Of a stretch of 64,000 bases of DNA, positions 37,930 to 59,871 are shown in pieces. Source of the stretch: Quillaja saponaria. Its lineage: Eukaryota > Streptophyta > Magnoliopsida > Fabales > Quillajaceae. The notes under the pieces are model-generated. The model saw only the letters and a list, made by a program, of their open reading frames with translations, did no database searches and was not told the origin of the DNA. Position 1 is the stretch's first letter. The number at the start of each line of letters is the position of its first letter. The stretch is taken from contig CM055608.1 of the NCBI GenBank assembly GCA_029379385.1, forward strand, positions 32,781,048 to 32,845,047, read 5' to 3'. Both the position numbers and the translations under genes were made by a program.

Positions 37930-38130
37930 GATCAATAAAAGTATGAATGAATAAAGTTTCCAAAATATATGTAGATTTCATGATTCTTATCATCTTTGAT
38001 TCTTGTGTTTGTAAAAAGTTATTATAATAATATATGAAAAAAAAAAAAAAAAAAACTAAATTAAAGATTCAAATCAAGAAAATCAATGAAGATTTACACA
38101 TTCATGATCATCAGATCAATTTAATTTTTT
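37930..38130. repeat. Duplicated 3' flank, copy 1
   Basis: Begins aaagtatgaatgaataaag and includes ttgattcttgtgttt and agttattataataat. It matches a second copy at 38937-39110 in the same order and orientation with scattered changes. It directly follows peptide gene C. Confidence 0.85.
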
Positions 38131-38936
38131 GCAGTATTAGGATGTGTTTGGTTGACCGGATAAAACAAGTTAGATTAGATATTTTTTAATATCTTATCTA
38201 GTTTAATTAATTGTTTGGTATAATTTAGGAGTGACAATAAATCGATCTAGTTTGTGAGCTACTCATTAATGACTTGGATCTAGCTCTAAATAAGCCGATT
38301 TTAAGCTTTATTTTGAGTTCATTTAGTAAAACGAACCGATCTCAATCTTTTCAAAAATTGGCTCTAAACTTGTGAGCCGGCTTGTTTTATATTTTCTGAT
38401 AAATTTTTTTTTTATATATAAATTTATAATAAATATTTTATATTTAAAAATTAATAAGAGTTATAATTTGCTTCATAAGAAGTTACTCGAATAGGTTTTG
38501 AGTTCAACTCTCATTGCCTATAATTTTTTTTTAAGATTTAAAAAACATTTTCAAGAGATGAGCTTTGCCAAATTTAAAATGGGACTTTAATCATGTTGTA
38601 GCAAGGTTATTTCCAGCTCTCTTTTGTTAATAAAACAATATTTTTTGTTTGAAAACATATTTTAAAAATTAAAATTCAAAATATTTTTTTTAATAAAAAA
38701 ATATAAAATATGTGACTTTATTTTACTTGCCACTAAAACGTATTATTGTCTTGTTCTTTTTTTTTTTTCACAAAAAAAAAATAATTTAAAAGTGAACATT
38801 ATATATAATAAAAAATATTATAAATATACTATATTTTGTATCATGATAATTATTATAATATTTTTTAAAATAGTAATGATTATATATATAGATATATATA
38901 TATATATTCAAAAGAAATTAGAATAACTTAACAAAT
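38131..38936. other. Unclassified repeat-like DNA between the duplicated flanks
   Basis: AT-rich, with wording typical of degenerate transposons (gtgtttggttgaccggataa, ttgtgagctactcattaatg). No open reading frame of note and no defined ends. An imperfect (TA)n tract lies at 38880-38907. It separates the two copies of the duplicated peptide-gene flank. Confidence 0.45.
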
Positions 38937-39110
38937 AACAAAAGTATGAATGAATAAGTTTCCAACATATATGTGAGATTTCATTATATTATCATCTTTG
39001 ATTCTTGTGTTTATGAAAAGTTATTATAATAATGTATGAAAAAAAATTAAAGTTAAGATTTTAATGGAGAAAATGAATGAAGAGATCACACTTTCTTGAT
39101 TATCATGTCA
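38937..39110. repeat. Duplicated 3' flank, copy 2
   Basis: Second copy of the sequence following peptide gene C (aaaagtatgaatgaataag, then catctttgattcttgtgttt). Here it has no gene to its left. It lies about 220 bp upstream of peptide gene D. Confidence 0.85.
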
Positions 39111-39328
39111 ATCCCACCCTTAAGAGCTTTTTTAATTGTAAAAAGAATCACAGAAGAAATAAAAGAATAAATATTAAAGAAAATGATTGCAATTGATTCT
39201 CTCACTTTCAATATATAAATCATTCACTTTGTCTATAAATTTTGTTGTTGCATCTTACAAAGAGCATACAGCAGTACATTTTTCTTGCTAGCTAAAAGCA
39301 TATAGAGCAAGAAATTATTACAAAGTTC

Positions 39329-39869
39329 ATGGCGAAATTCGCAGCATTTTCCTTTCTCGTCCTCCTCTTATTCTCTAGTAATATTATTTTTAATTTTATA
39401 ATATTAACTTTTTATTTATTTGTAAGCAATATCTGTCATTCATATATCTATATTTGTATATAAAATTTTAAAACAATTACTGTTGTCTTAGAGATTTAAA
39501 TCTCATTTCCCGGACACATGATAATAAGCTTTGAAAAGTTAAAGCAACCTCTTTATCTATTCTCGAATTTTTGAGTATTAGAAAAATTGTTGTTTTCATG
39601 TCGGTAGACAATTATAGAAATATTGTCGTTATAGATTTTATCTAATTTAATTGTTACTAAGTAATTGAAAACTTGATTTTGCAGGTGATATTGTTGTGAC
39701 CGTGACAGAAGGACAGGAGACTTGTTGGGAAAATTGGGCATGCAGAAGTGGTTTGGAAGTATGCAAGCAAGAATGCAAAAGCAAATATAATGGAGATGGA
39801 GATGGCGTTCCATTCCCACCACCCACCGGTCCTCTGCAGTGTCAATGTACTTTTAATTGTGGAACATAA
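39329..39869 (+). CDS. Defensin-like cysteine-rich secreted peptide, seven cysteines
   Basis: Member D. Exons 39329-39377 (again 49 bases) and 39685-39869 encode 77 residues with a 307 bp phase-1 intron. The signal-peptide core is MAKFAAFSFLVLLLFSS. The mature part begins near TEGQETC. Cys fall at 30, 36, 43, 47, 69, 71 and 75: C-x5-C-x6-C-x3-C-x21-C-x-C-x3-C. Relative to gene C the fifth and sixth cysteines are replaced by one, and the central loop has become acidic, Gly/Asp-rich and Pro-rich (NGDGDGVPFPPPTG). An odd number of cysteines leaves one unpaired or allows a dimer. Its upstream region shares gattgcaattgattctc and tacatttttcttg with gene C, so the promoters are related too. Confidence 0.82.
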
Positions 39870-40574
39870 AACCAGTTGTTGTGTAGTACTTCCTTCAGTT
39901 TTATGTAAGTAACTTGGTTCATTAATGAATAAATTCCAAAAATAAATTATGATATATTGAATATGCTATCACTATATATATTTGGTTCTTTTTTATGAAA
40001 GAAATATTATTATACATTATAATCTCTTCATAATTATTTGATTAATGTCATAATAGTCTTATTCTATTATTATATAAAAAAAAAAATCATATTGTCTGAA
40101 TTTTTATTTTTAATATATTATTTATCTATTGTTAAATTTTCTCACCTTCCAAGAATCTCGAAAAAACAATTACACCCTTGAATTAAATCGGGATGGAGAA
40201 TTGTTGGAGTAGATATGCTTTGATTTCTTATCATTTTAATAAATTTTTTCTCTGATTTTCTGGTTGAAACAAACTACAACATTACAGATAAGAAACATTT
40301 TTCTGGGACCTGCTACCAGTTTTTACCTTGGTATTTCTCAGCAACTTCCTGTCCATAAAAAAACAATGGGTCAAGGAATGCGTTGCACATTGATATTTCT
40401 CAGCACCCTCCTGTTAATAAAAAACAATGGGTCGGTCATTCACTTATTTGTAAATGTGGATTCAAAGACTTCGTAATTTTATATTTCTGAAAGGTTTGGT
40501 CTTTCTTCAACCCTTTATATTTCCATGAAGTAGTAAGTAAGGAGAGTGGGTATAGAGGTAGGTCACAAAGTACG
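39870..40574. other. Spacer with a short tandem duplication
   Basis: 3' flank of peptide gene D followed by the leader of the GNAT gene. Within it, 40328-40374 (ttggtatttctcagcaac through acaatgggtc) is repeated as 40389-40435 with several substitutions, a 61 bp period duplication. No other feature recognised. Confidence 0.7.
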
Positions 40575-41105
40575 ATGGAAATTGATTTATCAAAAATCAC
40601 TCTTCGTCCATTCAAGCCAAGTGATGTTGATGATTTCATTTTATGGGCAGGGGATGATCAAGTGACTCAAAATCTTCGATGGAAAACTATCAATTCCAAG
40701 GAAGAGGCTTTGACTTTCATCAAAGATGTTTGCATACCACACCCTTGGCGTCGATCAATATGCATCCATGACCGTTCGATCGGGTTCATTTCTGTCTTTC
40801 CTTACTCTGGTGATGATAGGTGTAGGGCAGATATGGGATATGCTATAGCTGTTAAGTATTGGGGCAAAGGGATTGCTACCAAAGCAGTGAAGATTGCTGT
40901 CCCACAAGTTTTCAAAGACTTGCCTGATTTGGTTAGGTTGCAATCTCATGTTTTTGTAGAGAATAAGGCCTCCCAAAGGGTTTTAGAAAAGGCTGGGTTC
41001 CTTAAGGAAGGAATTCTGAATAAATATACATATATCAAGGGAAATATAAAGGATTTGGTGGTTTTTAGCTTTTTGTCAACCGATACGCCTCCTGCTGCAA
41101 AATAA
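40575..41105 (+). CDS. GNAT-family N-acetyltransferase, RimJ-like, single exon
   Basis: An intronless gene of 176 residues. It opens MEIDLSKITLRPFKPSDVDD, the usual beta-strand and alpha-1 start of RimJ/RimL-type acetyltransferases (Pfam Acetyltransf_3 style). The acetyl-CoA binding motif A is visible as YWGKGIATKAV near residues 95-105 (R/Q-x-x-G-x-G/A type). Motif B follows as VENKASQRVLEKAGF, the classic N-x-x-S-x-x-x-x-E-K-x-G-F signature. Plants have many uncharacterised single-exon members of this group, often annotated as p20-like. The substrate (protein N-terminus or small molecule) is not evident. The start at 40575 is the first ATG in the frame and agrees with family length. Confidence 0.9.
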   Translation: MEIDLSKITLRPFKPSDVDDFILWAGDDQVTQNLRWKTINSKEEALTFIKDVCIPHPWRRSICIHDRSIGFISVFPYSGDDRCRADMGYAIAVKYWGKGIATKAVKIAVPQVFKDLPDLVRLQSHVFVENKASQRVLEKAGFLKEGILNKYTYIKGNIKDLVVFSFLSTDTPPAAK

Positions 41106-41944
41106 TTATTATTAGTCAGGGATATTTGAACAGGAAATATGCAAAGCAACCTTTGCTTTGCTTTGCTTGTAAAAGAATAAAAGAAAGGGTACTTACTATG
41201 CCTTGTAATCTATTTTATCTATGAACACTTTTCTTTCTCTTTTTTTTTTTGTAATTTTTTTTTTCTGTACAATAATTATCTCTGGCTATTTCGAATTCAA
41301 TTAAAATGAACCTATTTTATAATAAGTAAAAAGGAAAAATGTAACATGAAGAATTGGTCTCTCTCCTTGTTTTGTTACTATATTGTAATCCCTTTAAAAT
41401 CCAATATGGAGATCAAGGTGGAATCCCTACTAGGATGGGGGGAGAGAAGAGATTACGTGACAAAATTCTCTCCCCCTCTTATACATAACTTAAAAATCCA
41501 GGGGACCTTTTGCACACTTCAATGGTGACGGGATAAAATAAAGTCATCGATACTAAAGAAACCAAAAACATAACCCTTAAGTAACAAATATAACTCTGCG
41601 CTTCATAGATAATGAAAATGAACAGAATTGATAAATAATCTTTACTAGTTGGCTGAGATTTAATAGAAATAATTTCAGCTTCTCATAAAGGTATTAGACA
41701 TAAGTTACAGTTCTAGTCCTGTAGGACAATCTATGGACAACAATTTACAGAATAACCCTGCAGTAATCCCTTTGGCTGCAGCAGCTACACAGATACATCA
41801 ACTGGTGCAGATTCCACTTTACAAGCTCTCCTGTACTCATTTTTCTTTTATTTCTGTGTTCTATATTCCCCTTGTTCATAATTTATATACTGACTAAAGT
41901 CAAAGAACAAAACATCTTATTCACAGTTGAGAAATTGAGACATT
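41106..41944. other. Convergent 3' region between GNAT and EDR1-type genes
   Basis: Contains the 3' UTRs of two convergent genes. The GNAT side has T-rich runs around 41230-41270. No coding exon recognised. Confidence 0.5.
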
Positions 41945-52918
<10,974 letters not shown>

Positions 52919-54124
52919 CCTCACGTCAACTTTCCCACTCTAACTTCGCTTTGCTAAGAATTGTTGTTCACTGTGTTACAAACTCACTCAATGAGTTACA
53001 AGTTACTCTCTCTCTCTCTCTCTCTACTTCCTCAGTATTCCATTTGCAATTTTCTCAGCTCCATCTATTTTCTCTCTAATTTTCTCGCAGTTTCTCTACT
53101 TATCCCTCGCTTTCTTTGGGTTTCGAGGGTCAAGAGAAAAGTATTTCAGGACTTGGGAGGGAAAACTTCAACGCGGTAGAATACTCGTGGCAGGTAATCA
53201 AATGGGCATGTCGTTTCACATTATTTACGAAACTGACATGCTGATACGACAATGGGGAAATAAACGGGCCAGTGAGATGTCCTCCTGGTCGCCAAGAGAT
53301 CCAAAATAATTCCAAAAGGCTAAGAACTACAGTAAAGTGCAATCAATGCCATTAACATATAATTTTTTATTATTATTTATTAATAGAAAAATATTTTGAA
53401 CTTTAAAATTATTTGCTCCCAATTATATAGATATTATTATACCTAATAAATTTTCGTTTAAGTAATAAGACATATTTGAGCTGAAATGAAATATCTTTAT
53501 AATATTAAGAATTTGAATTTGTAAAAAAATACTTGTAAGAAAAGACAATATACGAATCTCAAACAAGATTAGACTCACATCTTAGATAACAAATTTTATG
53601 TGATTCAATATAATCTATCTTCTAAGAGAAAAAAAACTATACATCGTATGAGATTCATCTCTATTTAAACTTTAAAGGTCAGCCACCATTAGACCGCCAC
53701 ACCCGTAAACCGCAACAAACTATATCAATACCAGGTTTGTTCATTCATCTTTAGACGCCACACGCGTGAATTGCAAGAAACCATGTCAATTTGTTTTCGT
53801 CTAGTGGGAGAAAAACAGAGGACCCTGAGCTTGATTAGTTACTAGGATAGCCACCTGGGATTTGAGGAAATTCTTTGAGGACATGGTTTGGTTATAGTCA
53901 GAATAAAATGGGACGAGTATTAGTATAGGTTTCCACCTGCTAAAAGGTGGACAAATGGATTAAAGTTGTTCTCACTTTGATCTGTAGTTTCCCTTAGAAA
54001 TGTACATAGTAATCGTAAGAGGATATCATTCATAGTTGAATTGCCATCTACATCCAATTATAATTAAAAGTTGCATATATACTTGCACGTGCTTGGTTGA
54101 TATGTCTATGTGCTTGCTTGCAAG
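52919..54124. promoter_or_regulatory. Leader and promoter region of the EDR1-type gene
   Basis: The 5' UTR of the minus-strand kinase gene holds a (ct)n tract at 53006-53027, read as (ga)n in the transcript. Upstream of about 53340 the sequence turns A/T-rich. A 62 bp period imperfect duplication lies at 53689-53730 and 53751-53792 (ttagac..ccacac..gtgaa..). The promoter is cut short by the LINE insertion about 1.2 kb upstream of the start codon. No coding exon seen. Confidence 0.55.
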
Positions 54125-54139
54125 AGATGCTAATATATC
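54125..54139. repeat. Target-site duplication, left copy
   Basis: agatgctaatatatc at the left end of the LINE. It matches agatgctaatttatc at 59857-59871, directly after the poly(A) tail, with one mismatch in 15. Confidence 0.8.
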
Positions 54140-54838
54140 AAATTTAAACTTAGATATTGAGCGAGAGAGAGAGGATGGAGACCTTGAGCGCAGGGATGCC
54201 TAAGGCTCAGACTGGAGGAAATTGACCAACTTGCTCGGAGTAGTAAGAAAGTCAAAATGAGCTTGAATGCTTTCCATGCACAATTTCAGATGGGGTCATG
54301 GATGATTTACCATTAGAGGAATCTCAAGGTATTTCAAGGGTACCAGATACACAATAACCTCCTATGGTTGTTACCTCCTACAAAGACACCCTTATGGATG
54401 ACAATCAGAACTCTCCAAATGAATCTGAGTCAGATTAGGAGGATGTCGGAGAAAATGATTAGGACTTAGAAGAGAGATCTATAGTGGATGAAGGGGAGGA
54501 GGACCATTTTTGTCCAAAGACAAAAATCTCAGCTATGGAAAAACGTCAATTATGAAAGCCGTGGAGGAATTGCTTAATCATCAAGCTCCTAGGAAAACAT
54601 CTAGGGTATCGCTTCCTCTTTAATAGACTCACAAATTTATGGCAACCCAAAGGATAACTCAAGCTAATTGATGTTGGAAATGATTACTAGCTTGTTAAAC
54701 TTTCTGCGAAGGAAGATTATAACAAAGTTTTGGATGAAGGGCCCTATCTAGTGGCAGACCACTTTGTTACCATACAGAAGTGGGGGCATGATTTTGACAA
54801 TGAAGATGACCTTCCTACACGTATGGCTGTGTGGGTAA

Positions 54839-55111
54839 ATGTTCCTGGTCTATCCATTAAGTACTATGAAGATGATTATCTATATTGAGGTGGGAGAAAA
54901 GTTAGGTTCAACAATAAAAGTGGATAAACGAACTTCAATGGCTACCAGGGGAAACTTTGCAAGAATTTGTGTTAAGATCAACTTGAACACTAGATTAATA
55001 TATAAGGTAAGGGTTGGGAAGAAGATTCAGAGGGTGGAATATGAAGGTCTTCATCAGATTTGTTTCCAATGCGGTTGCTATGGACATCGAATGGAGGAGT
55101 GTCAACTCTGA
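54839..55111 (+). pseudogene. LINE ORF1 (gag-like) fragment with CCHC knuckle
   Basis: Part of the LINE first protein. A zinc knuckle of form C-x2-C-x4-H-x4-C lies at 55061-55102 (CFQCGCYGHRMEEC), preceded by the basic RVGKKIQRVEYEGLHQI region usual for plant LINE ORF1. The frame is broken upstream (54200-54838) by several stops, although pieces such as VAWVNVPGL-like text remain recognisable around 54820-54850. Confidence 0.8.
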
Positions 55112-55784
55112 CAAAAGAACGGCAACAGAAGTTTTAATGCTCTATGAAATGGGGAAAAGATGGCACTAATTGGGAAGGTTGAAGATATACAAGAGAATGA
55201 ATCCTTCCATAACAAGGAGATTGCCAAAAAAGGCCAGCAATCGAAGTTGACAAAAGAAAACCCTATACCATCCTTACCTCAAAATGGCACACTTAAATCT
55301 TTTTCTTCTGATAAATCAAAGCGACCCACCAAGCTAACCCATGTAGACAGTGGCCCAAGGACTAAGGTTAATAAAATTAACCATGCTATCCAATCCCAGA
55401 TACACTAGCTGCTTTTGATAAATTCTAACAAACTCACCCACAAACGAGTAAGATGGTCCCTCAATCTTTGGCTAATAGATTGAATCTTATTACTTCTAGC
55501 ACTACCGATACCATTCTAGTCCCCAAGTCTCCTCCCCGCAACACCTCTCATCAACCACCTCCCCACATTCCATCTCTTGCCAACTGGTACGATTGGAGTG
55601 CAGAAAGATTTAATCCAATATCCCTGACCACTTGATGAACCTATTGACTTTGACAATAGGCCTTTGCATTCAAATCGAATGGAGATTCAAATTGGCTCCA
55701 ATGAAGTTATATCTATTGATAAACTTCGTGATATTACACAGGCCTAACCTTGGCCTCCTTTGGCTAATCATCTTTTTTATACCT

Positions 55785-56455
55785 GTGTTAATTTGGAATT
55801 GCCGTGGTGCCGGCTTAAAAACTTTTCCACGTTTAATTCGTGGTATGCTACATGAACATCAAGCCCATGTGTTGATTCTAGTAGAAACTCGTGTCAGTAG
55901 TACCAAAGCTGATAGAGTGGTAAAGAAGACAAGGTTATCAGAGGCTTATAAGGTGGAAGCAAATGGTTACGCAGGAGGAATATGGATCCTTTGGGATAAA
56001 TTATTTGTTTCATTATCCATTATTAAAGAACATGCCCAATTCCTACATGTTAAAGTCCAGCATGGTGGTGGGGTTCCATGATTTTTTACTGCGATTTATG
56101 GAAGTCCACATGAGTCTATTAGACAACATCTATGGTAAGAACTCAATATTATTGCTAATTCTATTACAGGTGCGTGGGCTTTGGTAGGTGATTTTAATGT
56201 CATTTTATCACCAGATGAAAAACAAGGGAGGGCTGCCTTTTCCATTCATAAAAGTAAACCTTTTAGAGAATTTATTGACCATAATAATTTGGTGGATTTG
56301 GGCTTCAAAGGACCTCTATGTACCTGGCAAAGGGCAGGTGTTAAAGAACGGCTGGATCGTGTGATATGTAACCTTGATTGGAGGCTCAGATTCCATGAAC
56401 CTTTTGTAACCCGTCTTCCACGACTTAAATCGGACCATAACCCATTATTACTCTG
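55785..56455 (+). pseudogene. LINE endonuclease (APE type), frameshifted
   Basis: Starts with the hallmark IWNCRGAG and continues with LVETRVSSTKA. After a stop at 56081 it resumes as VGDFNVILSPDEKQGR (from 56184), then LVDLGFKGPLCTWQ, ERLDRVICNLDW and the catalytic-end motif SDHNPLLL near 56430-56455. The motif order is that of exonuclease-endonuclease-phosphatase domains of plant L1 elements. Confidence 0.88.
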
Positions 56456-57158
56456 CATAAAAAAAAACTAATGTTTCTTCTTATGGAATCCTTCCCTTTC
56501 ATTTTGTGGTAGCTTGGGCGACTCATTCAAAATTTTCTTCCTCTGTTCATCAACACTAGCATCAATTGGAAATATTTTTTACAGGAAAAGGAAACTTATG
56601 GCAAGATTAAATGGCATTCATTCAGCACCTGGGTATGCCAATTCTTTTTTGACTCATCTTGAAGAACAACTTATTAAAGACTACAACCAAATTCTTTTGG
56701 AAGAGGAATTACCATGACACCAGAAATCTCGTTGTCAATGGTTAAAATATGGAGATTGGAATACTCGGTTTTTTCATTCCAACACTATCATTCGTTGAAG
56801 GAGAAATAAAATTGAGGCCTTGAAAAATGATGTAGGGGACTGGATTTTAGACTCAAATCTTCTCAAGACTATGGCCATCGATTATTACAAAAATCTTTAT
56901 ACGGCCGAGGGGGTATCAGATACTTCTTATACTTGTACAGGTTGCTTTCCTCATCTCTCTCATCATGCTATATCTTCTCTTTCTGCTTTTATTTCTGGGG
57001 AAGAAGTCCAATTAGCCATGTTCAGTATGGGAGCTTTGAAGGTTCTAGGTCTCAGTTGTCTTAATGCTCTCTTTTGTCAAAGCCAATGGGAAATAGTTGG
57101 ACACTCAGTCTGTATATTTGTCGGAGGCATTTTTTAGAGAACTATTTCTATTGAATCC

Positions 57159-57780
57159 ATGAACAAGACCTTGCTTGTCCTTATTCCAAAAGTTGATAGT
57201 CCAAAGTATATATCACAATTTCACCTAATCAGCTTATGCAATGTGGCCTTTAAAATTGTTACTAAAATAATTGCGAATCGTTTGAAGCCTTGGATGAATC
57301 AACTGATATCTCCTAATCAATGTAGTCTTATTCCTGGATGACAAATAAATGAAAATGTTATCCTTGTTCAAGAGATTATCCACACTATGAGAAGAAAAAA
57401 GGGGAAGTAGGGTTACATGGCCATTAAGGTGGATCTTGAAAAAGCATATGACAGACTTAGATGAGACTTCATTTAGGACACCCTTACTGATGTTGGAATC
57501 CCTACTTACTTGGTGGAAATTATCATGCAATGTATTTCGACAACTTCTATGCAAGTTCTTTGGAATGGTAAAGTAACTGAAAGTTTTAATCTCTCACGTG
57601 GTATTCGTCAAGATGATCCCCTTTCATCTTATCTTTTTGTTCTTTGTATTGAGAGATTGGCTCATAAAATTGAAGAAGCAATTCATCAAAAGAAAGAGAG
57701 GCAAATTTAGTTGAGTAAGAATAGCCTTTATTTTTCTCACTTATTTTTTGCTGATGATCTTGCCTTTTTGCTGAGGCCTC
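57159..57780 (+). pseudogene. LINE reverse transcriptase, interrupted
   Basis: Conserved RT blocks in order: LLVLIPKVDSPKYIS and ISLCNVAFKIVTKIIANRLK (57165-57290), VDLEKAYDRL (57431-57460), SRGIRQDDPLSSYLFVLCIE (from 57595) and the catalytic FFADDL box at about 57745-57760. The change to RGIRQDDPLS from the usual RGIRQGDPLS, and stops at about 57340, 57410 and 57463, show decay. Confidence 0.9.
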
Positions 57781-59319
57781 TTAAGATCAGCTCAAGGTGA
57801 TTCAAGATTGCCTTTCTGAATTTCGTTTGGTTTCGAGTGAGAAAGTTAGTAAAGAAAAAACAAAACTCTTTTGCTCTAATAATGTAAAATCTCCTTTTGC
57901 TAGGAGTCTGAGTTCAAGGTCTGATTTTTCTCTTACCACAAATTTTTAAAAATATCTGGGAATTCCACTTCATCATGGAAGAATGACTAGACAAACCTAT
58001 AATCATTTAGTTGAAAACGTGTGCAAGCGCTTAAGTGGCTGGAAGGCTAATTCTCTTTCAATGGCAGGTCGTCTTACACTTACTAAATCTGTCATTGCTG
58101 CCATTCCTAGCTATGCTATGCAAACAACGGACATCCATAAAGGCATATATGATTTAGTTGAGCAATGTAGTAGATGCTTCCTGTGGGGTTCAAACGCTTC
58201 TTCTTAAAAAACTTCATCTTGTTTCCTGGGAGCAAGTTTGCTAACCAAAATCTAATGGAGGTTTGGGTCTTAGGAGACTTGATATTAATAATGATGCTTA
58301 TCTTATGAAGGTTGCTTGGGGCTTAATTTCTTCACCATACTCTTTTTGGGCTAAGCCTTTGAAAGCCATATATAATACTGGAGGCAACAAGATTCCTAAT
58401 GTTGTGTATAAAACTGGCTCTTCTTATCTTTGGTCAACTATTTGTAGAATATGGGCTACAGTGGTTGGAGGAGTTAAGTGAATTTTAGGCAATGGTTCTA
58501 CTACTAGATTCTAGCTAGATTGGTAGGTAACTAATGACGGTCCACTCATAAAGCACTGTGTTGGCTCTATTATAGAAAGCATGGTTGACAATCCAGCTAA
58601 TCATTATGTTAAAGAAGATGGTTACTGAAGGTGGGAATTATTCCAACACCTTCTGCCCTCTTCGATTTGTTTAAAAATTGCAAGTATTAAACCTCCTTCT
58701 TTGCGGGAGAGGATAGGGACTCCTAGGGTTATGCTAAGGATGGAAAATTTTCTATCAAGTCTGCTTATGAAGTTCTTGCAGGCAATCTTTGGGCTCCTAA
58801 TATGAAATTGTGGGATTTAATTGGGAGATGGACGGGACCTCAACGCATGAGTTCATTTCTTTGGCTTTTCGCTCATGAGAAGCTACTTACAATTATTTTC
58901 TTAAGTATGGACATTTAAGCAGCAATGATTGTTGCCACTTTTGTCATCTCCAAGTTGAAACTACTAGCATGTTATTCAAAATTGTGAGTGGGCAAGACCC
59001 ATTTGGCTCAGACTTGTGAAACCTTTATGGTGGGATAAATTTATTTCTCTTTCATCTCTTGATTGGCTTTTTCTTAATGCTCGACAAAATTGTGGGCATG
59101 ATTTTGGGTTGGATTGGAAGGTGATTTTTGGGCATGCTTCGTGGTTAATTTGGTTAAGGAGGAATAGCCGGATCTTTGATGCTAATTTTCAAGTACTAAG
59201 TGATCCTATTTTTCAAGTGTTGCAATGAGATCGAGATTATGAACTAGCAATAACCTTTGACCAGAGTGTTCAACGCTCTAAACCCTTCCGAGTTGAGCAT
59301 TTAATTGGATGGTGTCCTC

Positions 59320-59811
59320 CAACTAATTGGATTAAACTTAACTCAAATGGTTCTCTCAAAATTTCTACCAGTCAGTCAGTTACAAGTGATGCTCTTAGAG
59401 ATGAGTCAGGGGCTTGGATTTGTGGCTATGGTATCCAACTAGGATCTTGTTCCTCTAATGCTGTGGAACTTTAGGGAATTTTAACGGGGCTTGACGTGGC
59501 TTGGAGTTTGGGGTTTAGAAGAGTTATCCTTGAAGTTGAATCTCTAATCACAATTGATTAAGAAAGGATGTGATTCTTCTCATCCATTATTTCCTTTGAT
59601 CTTTGGAATTCAAGAACTTTTGGCTAGAGACTGGTGTATAAAAATCTATTATGTTTTTCGTGAAGGAAACCGCGTTGCAGATTGGATGGCAAGCTATGCT
59701 CATGAATTGGATGTTGGTGTTTCGAGATTTCTTGATCCACCAACTGGAGTATGTAGTATTTTCTCTGAAGATATGAGAGGTGTGTCGTTTTCTAGATTGT
59801 GTCATTTTTAG
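59320..59811 (+). pseudogene. LINE RNase H-like domain, interrupted
   Basis: WIKLNSNGS, where Asp would be expected in the first acidic motif, then GAWICGYG, a stop within VEL-GILTGL, LEVESLITI and the C-terminal FREGNRVADWMASYAHE. The pattern is that of the RNase H domain found at the end of plant L1-clade elements. Confidence 0.8.
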
Positions 59812-59856
59812 TTTGTTTGGGGCTTAGCCCTGTCTTTCTTACCAAAAAAAAAAAAA

Positions 59857-59871
59857 AGATGCTAATTTATC
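59857..59871. repeat. Target-site duplication, right copy
   Basis: agatgctaatttatc, directly after the poly(A) tail. Its first a is shared with the tail. One mismatch to the left copy. Confidence 0.8.

Larger units (their letters stand above)
54140..59856 (+). mobile_element. L1-type LINE retrotransposon, near full length, inactive
   Basis: A 5.7 kb non-LTR element in plus orientation, ending in a poly(A) run (59844-59857) and flanked by a 15 bp target-site duplication with one mismatch. In order it contains an ORF1 remnant with a CCHC zinc knuckle, an APE-type endonuclease, a reverse transcriptase with FADD box, a zinc-binding region and an RNase H-like domain. That is the layout of plant L1-clade elements. 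Stop codons and frameshifts interrupt every domain, so it cannot move by itself. Its 5' end lies about 1.2 kb upstream of the EDR1-type start codon, in the opposite orientation. Confidence 0.93.
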
